A DNA stretch of 64,000 bases from Bacteroidales bacterium (GTDB taxonomy: Bacteria; Bacteroidota; Bacteroidia; Bacteroidales; UBA932). Made by a program: the position numbers and the translations under genes. The stretch spans positions 1 through 64,000 of the forward strand of contig JALCMP010000003.1 of assembly GCA_022648545.1 (NCBI GenBank), written 5' to 3'. This document shows, in pieces, positions 58,172 through 64,000 of this stretch (the first letter of the stretch is position 1; every line of letters begins with the position of its first letter). The notes under the pieces were generated by a model. The model saw only the letters and a program-made list of their open reading frames with translations. It was not told the origin of the DNA and searched no databases.

Positions 58172-58327
58172 CTAAATATTTGTTTTTTGGTATACTTCTA
58201 TTTTGACGTTATCAGCTTGCCGGTCTATTATTACCAGCCAGTGTTTAGCCAAAGCCTGCACCAGTTCCACGTCCAGATCCGGCAGGCATAGGACGGCTAA
58301 CGCTTTCGGCGTGTTAGTAGGTTCCAT
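58172..58327 (-). CDS. Small protein between the reverse transcriptase and holin genes
   Basis: A 51-codon frame begins with ATG at 58325-58327 and ends at a TAG at 58172-58174. The product starts MEPTNTPKALAVLCLPDLDV and includes an amphipathic helix (ELVQALAKHWLVI). Its start overlaps the end of the reverse transcriptase gene by 14 bases and its stop is two bases before the holin start, so it fits the operon spacing and is probably real. No function is recognised. Confidence 0.5.
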   Translation of the reverse strand: MEPTNTPKALAVLCLPDLDVELVQALAKHWLVIIDRQADNVKIEVYQKTNI

Positions 58328-59501
58328 CGCGTATTCTTTGCAGGGTTTTAACCCTCGGTTTATATTTGTTCTTTAATGCTACCACTTCGTAAGGCCCTTT
58401 TATATACGCGTATTTAAACGCGTTTGGTTCCATTTTCTGCAGTATCTTTCGTCTTAGCTTAAATTCATTGCACTGACGCAGAAAACCTAAGTAGCTGTTT
58501 ATGCTGCTTACGGCGTGCTCCGCTTCCTCCGGTATCTCTGCCCGGTTCAGCCGGCGTATGGCCATAACGAATTTTTTTGCCGTCCGGTTGCATATATAGA
58601 TCCGGTTCAGCTTTACTACATTTCCGGTAAATGTTACGCCCTTGCTGTAGTGCTGCAGATAGAATTTAGTAGGGCTGAGACGCAGCCCGTATCTGGCCAG
58701 CAGCTCGCGGATCTTCGGCACGGCCTGCAGCAGTTTTTCTTTGTACCGGTATATTATGTAAAAGTCGTCTACATATCTGCCCACATACGCGAAGCCCAGC
58801 TGGTTTAACAAATACCAGTCCAGGACGTTTAGCAGATAGTTAGCGAACAGCTGGGAAAACAGATTGCCGATAGCGACGCCCAGGCCCTCGCCGTTTGTAA
58901 ACAGCGATTTGTTAGGCGGTAGGTAGTTCCACATATACGCGGGGCTGTGCTTCTCGCAGTTATTCTCCGGGCAGTGCAGTATTACTGTCCTGCTCAGATA
59001 CCGCAGGTCGTCTCTATCGTCCGCGTTCTTGTATTTTTCCACTATGAAATCGTCCAGCATATCCGCCAGCATAGCTCTGTTTATAGACATAAAAAAGCCC
59101 TGCAGATCCAGTTTCATAATATAGCAGTCCTGGGTATAGTCGCGGCTGCATCTGCGTACGTCGCTTTGCAGCATTTTAACGCCGTACAGCTGCCCTTTGC
59201 CCTTTCGGCAGTTAAATGTACGCGGGCTGAAAATCTGCTCAAATAGAGGCTCTAAACGTAACGCTATCCAGTGGTGCACTATCCTATCTTCAAAAGAGGC
59301 CGCAAATACTTCTCGATACCTCGGACGCGTAACGACAAAGCATATAGATTTACCGGGTTTATAGGTACGCGCATTTATGCGATCACGTAACGCGATTAGC
59401 TTACTTTCGTAATCTATTTCGTACATTACCGCGCTTGCTGTCCTCCGCTTTCTTTTACGGCAGTCAAAATATGCGTCTAATAGTCCTATAGTGGTAATCA
59501 T
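58314..59501 (-). CDS. brt: DGR reverse transcriptase
   Basis: The 395-residue protein carries the reverse transcriptase palm and fingers: the first catalytic aspartate is in KLDLQGFFMSI (D132), the motif IGNLFSQLFANYLLN (211-225) has the SQ pair typical of DGR-type enzymes in place of SP, and the active-site box is YVDD at 243-246 in FAYVGRYVDDFYI. A thumb region with NSYLGF follows. There is no maturase, endonuclease or integrase fusion. It synthesises the mutated cDNA from the template RNA, with Avd. It starts 38 bases downstream of the template repeat, the usual order. Confidence 0.96.
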   Translation of the reverse strand: MITTIGLLDAYFDCRKRKRRTASAVMYEIDYESKLIALRDRINARTYKPGKSICFVVTRPRYREVFAASFEDRIVHHWIALRLEPLFEQIFSPRTFNCRKGKGQLYGVKMLQSDVRRCSRDYTQDCYIMKLDLQGFFMSINRAMLADMLDDFIVEKYKNADDRDDLRYLSRTVILHCPENNCEKHSPAYMWNYLPPNKSLFTNGEGLGVAIGNLFSQLFANYLLNVLDWYLLNQLGFAYVGRYVDDFYIIYRYKEKLLQAVPKIRELLARYGLRLSPTKFYLQHYSKGVTFTGNVVKLNRIYICNRTAKKFVMAIRRLNRAEIPEEAEHAVSSINSYLGFLRQCNEFKLRRKILQKMEPNAFKYAYIKGPYEVVALKNKYKPRVKTLQRIRDGTY

Positions 59502-59539
59502 ATATTTAAAGTTTCTTTGTGTCTGGTTCTCTGCAATAG

Positions 59540-59643
59540 TGCTGAAACGGCCCTAACCCGATTGTGATTGGTTGCCTTATTGTTGTTGTTCACGTTGCCG
59601 TTGTTGAGGTTCAAATTCCACGCGTTGGTCGCGGAGTACTCGG
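59540..59643 (-). repeat. DGR template repeat (TR)
   Basis: This 104-bp non-coding segment aligns without gaps to the variable repeat at 60221-60324, with 12 mismatches. On the coding (minus) strand all 12 differ at an A in the template. Read in the frame of the variable protein it contains twelve AAC/AAT codons, the design that gives the widest amino-acid choice when adenines are mutated. It is between avd and the reverse transcriptase. Confidence 0.97.
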
Positions 59644-59678
59644 CTACTCGCAACTTCGTGCCGGTCTGTTTTCTACTT

Positions 59679-59705
59679 AACTATAAATGATAGTGCCCGG
59701 CCCAT
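59679..59705 (-). repeat. Short remnant resembling the 3' end of a variable gene
   Basis: On the minus strand, just upstream of the template repeat, GGGCCGGGCACTATCATTTA followed by TAGTTAAG reads GRALSFIVK and a stop. This matches the end of the variable protein (RAVSAFIV, stop) and shares ATTTATAGTT with 60211-60220. It may be a leftover of a second variable gene or of the duplication that made the template. The match is short, so the case is weak. Confidence 0.35.
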
Positions 59706-59757
59706 TTTTACAGATAACTTGCGCGCTTGGTTAGTCGTAACCGTCCAAATCTGGCAT

Positions 59758-60144
59758 TTACTCGTTATCTATGCTGTTTGCCCTTATTAACGAGTTCTTC
59801 CACGCGGTCGCCTGCTTCCCTATACCGTCCATAAGTTCGATAATATCTGCGTGCCTGCTTACTCCTAATATCCATTTCCTCTCGCCCGCTATGCGTGTTA
59901 GAGTTTTCAGTACTTCAAAGCTGGTCTGAAAATTAACCAGGTGCTGTATACGTACGGCCCGATCTCGGTTTATGTACGCCGCCGATATTTCTATTAAAAG
60001 ATTAACGGCTATATCGTGCATCTTGCTGCCGATACTGAATTTATAGGCCCTCGGAAAGCTCGGCGTAACGTCCAGTATTACGTCCAGCAGCTTACGGCAG
60101 TCTAAGTATATCTGGGTTCTTGCTACCAGCTTCGGTTTGTTCAT
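59758..60144 (-). CDS. avd: Accessory variability determinant (Avd)
   Basis: The 128-residue protein is helical throughout and matches the four-helix-bundle Avd family: LVARTQIYLDCRKLLDVIL, then PRAYKFSIGSKMHDIAVNLL, AYINRDRAVRIQHLVNF, and a final helix VLKTLTRIAGERKWI. Avd forms a pentamer that binds the reverse transcriptase and template RNA and is needed for mutagenic homing. It sits between the variable gene and the template repeat. Confidence 0.93.
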   Translation of the reverse strand: MNKPKLVARTQIYLDCRKLLDVILDVTPSFPRAYKFSIGSKMHDIAVNLLIEISAAYINRDRAVRIQHLVNFQTSFEVLKTLTRIAGERKWILGVSRHADIIELMDGIGKQATAWKNSLIRANSIDNE

Positions 60145-60161
60145 TTCTCTACTACGTAAAA

Positions 60162-60183
60162 TAGTACGGCTTTCGCCGTACTA
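60162..60183 (-). promoter_or_regulatory. Stem-loop with GAAA loop downstream of the variable gene
   Basis: A perfect 9-bp stem (TAGTACGGC / GCCGTACTA) with a 4-base loop that is GAAA on the coding strand lies 37 bp beyond the variable repeat. In the Bordetella phage DGR a similar short hairpin with a GAAA loop beyond the variable repeat promotes homing as a cruciform. The same role is proposed here by analogy. Confidence 0.6.
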
Positions 60184-60208
60184 AAGGTTAAAGGATAACT
60201 ACTAACTG

Positions 60209-60970
60209 TTAAACTATAAATGCTGAAACGGCCCTAACCCGATAGTGATTGGGGGCCTTATTGGTGTAGTTCACGTAGCCGTCGTTGAGGCCCAAACGCC
60301 ACGCGGTGGTCGCGGAGTACTCGGTAGACGTCCAGTAATACGCTTCTGCCAGCGGCGTAGCGCCGTTAATGAATGATAGCGCGTAATTGATTTTACGCAT
60401 ATTTGCGTATATCATCAGCATTTCGCCCAGCGACGGCAGCCACCATTTACCGGCAGTCAATCCCTGGCCGTTTGCATTTGTCCTGCTGTAAGCGGCACAA
60501 AAACCCGGTGCGTAGCTTTCCGTATTACATTCGCTGTGCGTAATCTGCGCTGCAGTATTTGTTTTTCCGGCCCAGTCGTCCATAGCGGTAAGTCTGTTAC
60601 TGGTGGTTACCCCGCCGGCGCTTACTGCTGCGCTGCTCCATAATAGGCCGCCGCTGTCGGCTTCCGTAGGGGCTACCACTAATATTTTGCCGCCCTCTAC
60701 CACTACGACGCCCTCGGCCAGTTCTCCGCCGTTTTGCTTACTCGTCCAGTTTTCAGGTTTAATCATATACGGGTAATCATTTTGTTTTAAATGGTACATA
60801 ATGAATACCCCGTCAGATATGGCGTTTAGATTTACGCCGGCCAGCATTGCCGCTTTAAGGTCTGCCAGCGATACTTTAGTGGCGTTTCCGTTCCCGTCGG
60901 TAAGGATAAGATACTGCCCACTGTTTACGGTCGTAACCGTACTAACTTCGTTAAATTTCTTTGTTTGCAT
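60209..60970 (-). CDS. DGR-diversified phage protein with C-type-lectin-like fold
   Basis: The 253-residue protein has an N-terminal part (MQTKKFNEVSTVTTVNSGQY) typical of a tail or baseplate attachment domain, and a C-terminal C-lectin/FGE-like domain (GKWWLPSLGEMLMIYANM, YYWTSTEYS, YRVRAVSAFIV). The variable repeat encodes the last part, from T216 to A250. Relative to the template, diversified residues are T222, R225, G227, D230, Y232, Y235, T236, P240 and Y243, plus a silent change at A239. It probably forms the receptor-binding tip. It is preceded on the same strand by the tail-fibre-like gene. Confidence 0.95.
   Translation of the reverse strand: MQTKKFNEVSTVTTVNSGQYLILTDGNGNATKVSLADLKAAMLAGVNLNAISDGVFIMYHLKQNDYPYMIKPENWTSKQNGGELAEGVVVVEGGKILVVAPTEADSGGLLWSSAAVSAGGVTTSNRLTAMDDWAGKTNTAAQITHSECNTESYAPGFCAAYSRTNANGQGLTAGKWWLPSLGEMLMIYANMRKINYALSFINGATPLAEAYYWTSTEYSATTAWRLGLNDGYVNYTNKAPNHYRVRAVSAFIV
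60221..60324 (-). repeat. DGR variable repeat (VR)
   Basis: These 104 bp are the 3' part of the variable gene and align to the template repeat at 59540-59643. The twelve substitutions are all at template adenines, including AAT to CGT and AAC to GGC double changes. The last 20 bases in the coding direction (60221-60240) are identical, as expected of the initiation-of-mutagenic-homology segment. Confidence 0.97.
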
Positions 60971-61003
60971 AATCTTTAAAAATGTTTTTATAACAGTTAT
61001 AAT

Positions 61004-62119
61004 CTACCAGTCGCGCGGGATCTTATACTGGATCCAGGCGCCGTAATAGGTTGCGTTTCCTACTGTACGTATAATATCCCGGCACCAGACAAAATCGGAA
61101 GCGTCGCCCTCGCCTTTAAGGTCTACGCCTGAGTGTCCGTCTGCGGTATCGTTTCTATCGTATATTATGCAGGGTATACTCATTCTTGTAGCCCCGCTGT
61201 CGTTATACGTTTCGCAGTTATAGGAGTATACATTAACTTTCGCCGTTCCTAAACGCTTTACGCGTACTATATAGCCGTCATCGCATAATCTCATAAACGG
61301 AAGCCTTAAATTTGCGTTTTCTGTATTTATGCAAATAATATTTGCTTCGCCTCTATTCATATAGTGCGAGCTGCTCATTATAGTATTATGCAGTGAAAAA
61401 CCCGAAATACTCCCGCCGTCTATGTCTATAGCTATGTTTCTGCGCGCTCCCTGGGAAGATACCAGCATACCATAATTAGCACCCAGCCCCCAGTGATTGG
61501 ACGTATCGCAGTTTTCAAATCTGGCTACAGCTCTGGCGCCGCTGGACGCTGGTAATACATTACCGCCGATACCCGCAAACGCTTTCATAGCGTCGTTTCT
61601 AAAGATAACGTAGGCGTCATTATCAAACGGATCATTTGTTAGCCCGTTCCCCGAAATTTTAAAGCCGGCTACCTTTCCGCTTTGTACGTCTATGTTTCTA
61701 AATATTCCGGTTTCGCATTGTACGGTACCGTCTTTAGCCTTGAATTTAATATTACCCTGGCTATCTTTCATTTCGATGGTTTCTACTCCCAGGTTTTTAA
61801 CCAGCGCGTAGGTGGTCATTAAAATTTTAGTGGCCACCAGCTCTATACGGTCGCCCAGTCTCCAGTAGTGCTGCGTCTGGTCTGTCGCGCTTCCGGGGTA
61901 ATTGCTTTCTGTCTTTGTATGGCTTCTGTTGCATTTGTAATACTCCCCACCATATAAAACGACGTCTACCCAGGTATCGCCCTGCGTTCCCGCCTGGAAA
62001 GTATACCCGTTAGCGCAGTCGCTCCAGGCCTGCGGACCTCTAAGCGTAGCGCCCTGGTCTCCTTTGCTGCCCTTACGTATAAATTTTACTACTTGTGTTT
62101 TGGATATACTTTTAGCCAT
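61004..62119 (-). CDS. Phage tail/fibre-type protein
   Basis: The 371-residue protein starts with a short KGSKGDQGATLRGPQ collagen-like segment after VVKFIRKG, then WSDCANGYTFQAGTQGDTWV, and later KDSQGNIKFKAKDGTVQCET and GKVAGFKISGNGL, typical of phage tail proteins that attach to the baseplate. It has no enzyme motif. It lies 33 bases upstream of the DGR target gene on the same strand and may carry or chaperone it. The exact structural role is inferred from position and composition. Confidence 0.75.
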   Translation of the reverse strand: MAKSISKTQVVKFIRKGSKGDQGATLRGPQAWSDCANGYTFQAGTQGDTWVDVVLYGGEYYKCNRSHTKTESNYPGSATDQTQHYWRLGDRIELVATKILMTTYALVKNLGVETIEMKDSQGNIKFKAKDGTVQCETGIFRNIDVQSGKVAGFKISGNGLTNDPFDNDAYVIFRNDAMKAFAGIGGNVLPASSGARAVARFENCDTSNHWGLGANYGMLVSSQGARRNIAIDIDGGSISGFSLHNTIMSSSHYMNRGEANIICINTENANLRLPFMRLCDDGYIVRVKRLGTAKVNVYSYNCETYNDSGATRMSIPCIIYDRNDTADGHSGVDLKGEGDASDFVWCRDIIRTVGNATYYGAWIQYKIPRDW

Positions 62120-62125
62120 AGTCTT

Positions 62126-63166
62126 TTATTCTTCGCTTGTTATTGTTACCGATACGTCGCCGCCCGCCTGCTGGCAGTGCGCACGCGTTACCGTCTGGCT
62201 TGCTTTTGCCGTAGTTCTGTCGGCGTTTAGGTAAACGCCCGCCGCGTCTTTCAGGACGAAATAAAACAGCGTGTCTAACGCTTTTGTGGACGTTCCGCGC
62301 TTGACTACTACCGGCGTATAGGTTACTTCGCCGTTACCCGTCAAATCCTCGGTTATCGCCTCATCTTCGGGCTGCGGATGCGGGTCTATATCGTACGGGT
62401 CGGAAGCGTCCATTACGCCTTGTATATCGGTTCCTATCTCTGCGCCGTTCCTTGAAACGTGTACGCGATACTCGCCGTAGGTATTAATATCCGCTGCGCT
62501 TACCGTAAGCGTCTGGCTGGTGGTTCCCAGTGCCTCCCATCCGGTAGCGCCCATTTTCTCCCACGCGTAGGTAAGATCTAACGATAGGGCCTGGCCGCTC
62601 TGGTATGCCATCGCCTTTAAAATGCAGCTTCCGTTTTTCTCGGTAATAACGAAATTTTTATTATCCCCGGCAGCTATTGTTACGCGGTAGCTGCTGCCGG
62701 TTGCCGGCTGTATCGGTATGGTATAGCTGGCCTGGATAGTATCGGTTTGCGTACCGTACGAAATGGTGGCTACCATCTTGATAACTGCGGGCGCGAAGCC
62801 GGCTATATCTACTATGTTTTTAAGGATCTGCAGGCCATAGTAAAGCTGGTCGCCGCTCGGTGCTATAGTTTTGAAATATCCGGCGAAAGTTCCGGTAGAT
62901 ACTCCGCCGCTGAAATTGATTTTAGTACCGTTAAAATAGTACTCCATAGCGTCGGGATCTGCGACGCCCTCGGCTGACCGGCTGCTGGTGCAAACGAAAT
63001 ACAGCACCGGTTTAGTTTCTGCGAAATTAGGATAAATCGCTGTGCAGTCCTGCGGTGTTCCCTCGTAGTCCTGGTATAAATCCCCGGCAGGGCACATAAT
63101 CAGCGCCGTATAGGTTCCGGCCTTGCTGATAAATTTAATAGATCTACTTGTGCTTGCTATACTCAT
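62126..63166 (-). CDS. Phage structural protein with Ig-like segment
   Basis: The 346-residue protein begins with MSIASTSRSIKFISKAG and has beta-rich repeats. A likely Ig-type segment lies around residues 195-240 (LDLTYAWEKMGATGWEALG, SQTLTVSAADINTYGEYRVH). It looks like the upper baseplate or tail-associated proteins of Bacteroidales phages. No firm family assignment. It is six bases upstream of the fibre-type gene and belongs to the same late operon. Confidence 0.65.
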   Translation of the reverse strand: MSIASTSRSIKFISKAGTYTALIMCPAGDLYQDYEGTPQDCTAIYPNFAETKPVLYFVCTSSRSAEGVADPDAMEYYFNGTKINFSGGVSTGTFAGYFKTIAPSGDQLYYGLQILKNIVDIAGFAPAVIKMVATISYGTQTDTIQASYTIPIQPATGSSYRVTIAAGDNKNFVITEKNGSCILKAMAYQSGQALSLDLTYAWEKMGATGWEALGTTSQTLTVSAADINTYGEYRVHVSRNGAEIGTDIQGVMDASDPYDIDPHPQPEDEAITEDLTGNGEVTYTPVVVKRGTSTKALDTLFYFVLKDAAGVYLNADRTTAKASQTVTRAHCQQAGGDVSVTITSEE

Positions 63167-63172
63167 AGGACA

Positions 63173-63676
63173 TTATTTTTTAGTGGTTTTCTTTTTTGGT
63201 GCGGCTGCTGGCTTTTCAGGTGCCGGCGACATTTTCAGCTGCTGGTCTGCTTCCGGTTCTGGTTCTGGTTGTGGATCTGCCGGCTGCTGGTCGGTTGCTG
63301 TCTCTTTATCTGCCTGCCCGTCCTCCGGTTGTTTCGGTTCTGCATCCGGTTGCTGATCCGCCGGCTGCTTCCCGGTCTCCGCTTCTTCTTCCGGCTGTGT
63401 TTCCTCTGCTTCCGGTGCCGGCTCTATAATAAACCGCGGATCCGTAGCTACGGGAAGCTCGCGTAGTACTGTTCCGTCTTGTTCCTCCCGCGCTTCGTGT
63501 GCCATAAGCGCTATACCGCCGATCTGCTCCAGTATCTGCGGTAGGTCTATCAGTTTACCGAAAGCCAACATATCGGCCTGCCATAGCAGATAGTTACCGT
63601 CTTGCAGCTGGTTTCGGTCTTTTTCTAAGCGCAGGTACTGCGCTACCTTGTAGTTTGCTTTAATGTATCGTGCCAT
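63173..63676 (-). CDS. Phage protein with Pro/Glu/Gln-rich low-complexity tail
   Basis: The 167-residue protein has a folded-looking N-terminal third (MARYIKANYKVAQYLRLEKD, DMLAFGKLIDLPQILEQIGG) and a C-terminal half made of PEA, PEE, QPAD and EPEPEAD repeats, ending PKKKTTKK. Composition this biased is common in flexible phage linkers, but the function is unknown. It lies six bases upstream of the structural gene at 62126-63166. Confidence 0.6.
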   Translation of the reverse strand: MARYIKANYKVAQYLRLEKDRNQLQDGNYLLWQADMLAFGKLIDLPQILEQIGGIALMAHEAREEQDGTVLRELPVATDPRFIIEPAPEAEETQPEEEAETGKQPADQQPDAEPKQPEDGQADKETATDQQPADPQPEPEPEADQQLKMSPAPEKPAAAPKKKTTKK

Positions 63677-63694
63677 ATCTAAACTGTATATTTG

Positions 63695-64000
63695 TTAATG
63701 GAAAATAAATAGCTTTCCGTCGGCGTCTATAATCGCCTTGCCGTCGTGGTTATCCCGGGCTATGCCCGCCGGGCCTCTGTCTACCACGTCCAGGCCGATA
63801 ACGCCGCCGTATGTTTTATCCATAGCGGCAGTGGGCAGTATAGGGCTTTTCCCGTGTCCTACCTGCTCGTAAGATAGGCTGCCGGTAGCTTTGTTTTTGG
63901 CTATGTACCATAACGGCAGCAGCTCTTTTTCCGCGTTTGTTATTTCGCCGTTGGTGTTCCTGATAACCGCGGTAGGCGCTATCCTTAAAATACCGGTAGG
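63695..64000 (-). CDS. Phage protein, C-terminal part only (cut by the window edge)
   Basis: The last 101 codons of a minus-strand gene end at a TAA at 63695-63697. The readable part includes NAEKELLPLWYIAKNK, SYEQVGHGKSPILPTA, TYGGVIGLDVVDRGP and ends KAIIDADGKLFIFH. The N-terminus is beyond the window. It is likely a structural or tail protein in the same operon, since the gap to the next gene is only 18 bases. No family recognised. Confidence 0.6.
   Translation of the reverse strand, partial: PTGILRIAPTAVIRNTNGEITNAEKELLPLWYIAKNKATGSLSYEQVGHGKSPILPTAAMDKTYGGVIGLDVVDRGPAGIARDNHDGKAIIDADGKLFIFH

Larger units (their letters stand above)
55383..64000. mobile_element. Left end of a temperate phage (prophage) with a diversity-generating retroelement
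   Basis: The region holds an integrase at the outer edge reading inward, a lysis cassette, a DGR, and tail/structural genes all transcribed leftward. No conjugation, relaxase or plasmid replication gene is seen. Codon choice differs from the flanking host genes: the prophage genes use more CTG, CGC, GCG and CCG codons, while the host genes are rich in ATA. The left boundary lies near 55383-55440, within the GDPD gene. The right boundary is not in the window. Confidence 0.85.

Noticed and set aside
58314-59501. The reverse transcriptase as part of a retron or group II intron
   Set aside because: No msr/msd structure, no intron domains or maturase region; a template/variable repeat pair and avd are present.
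55383-64000. Integrative conjugative element
   Set aside because: No relaxase, traG-type or mob genes are visible. Holin, amidase and tail proteins indicate a phage. The unseen right part could still contain other genes.

Overview
The window is a chromosome segment of a member of the Bacteroidota, most likely a gut Bacteroidales. The evidence is a SusC/SusD pair, a NigD-like lipoprotein, ECF sigma factors paired with membrane-anchored beta-barrel proteins, TPR histidine kinases, and several promoters of the Bacteroidales type (TAnnTTTG in place of a normal -10 box). A Rikenellaceae/Alistipes-like host is possible, but I cannot establish the genus by eye.

Positions 1-36,100 are mostly core genome. 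They hold two tRNA genes (Met-CAT and Gln-CTG), ispF, mutL, a rhomboid protease, an endonuclease/exonuclease/phosphatase protein with no usable start codon, tsaC, rsmE, tsaE, comM, namZ-type muramidase, waaA, mlaEF, envC-like, a TGS-uridine kinase, uvrA, a lytic transglycosylase, a deoxynucleoside kinase, cydAB and ogt. Two copies of an ECF sigma / inner-membrane-anchored beta-barrel module (6448-8168 and 20709-22459) are interspersed.

Positions 36,130-55,400 form a carbohydrate region. A plus-strand unit encodes a GH2 beta-galactosidase, a TPR histidine kinase, and a second TPR 'kinase' that has lost its phosphoacceptor histidine. A ROK repressor faces it. A long minus-strand operon (about 55.4 kb down to 43.9 kb) encodes a glycerophosphodiester phosphodiesterase (now only a C-terminal remnant), ribokinase, SusC, SusD, a LamG surface lipoprotein, a sugar/ureide-type permease, a TIM-barrel + formylglycine-generating-enzyme-like fusion, and a metallophosphoesterase.

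From about 55.4 kb to the end of the window lies the left end of a temperate phage, integrated inside the phosphodiesterase gene and so placed between the operon and any promoter upstream of that gene. It carries a tyrosine integrase at its edge and a leftward late module: low-complexity and tail/structural proteins, a diversity-generating retroelement (DGR), holin, amidase and a protein with unimolecular-spanin topology.

The DGR is the main system in the window. It comprises a C-type-lectin-like variable protein (60209-60970), avd (59758-60144), a 104-bp template repeat (59540-59643) and a reverse transcriptase with YVDD (58314-59501). Template and variable repeat differ at 12 positions, and all 12 are adenines in the template read on the coding strand, which is the direct footprint of adenine-specific mutagenic retrohoming. 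A 9-bp stem with a GAAA loop follows the variable gene. This element probably diversifies the phage receptor-binding tip. The right end of the prophage lies outside the window.
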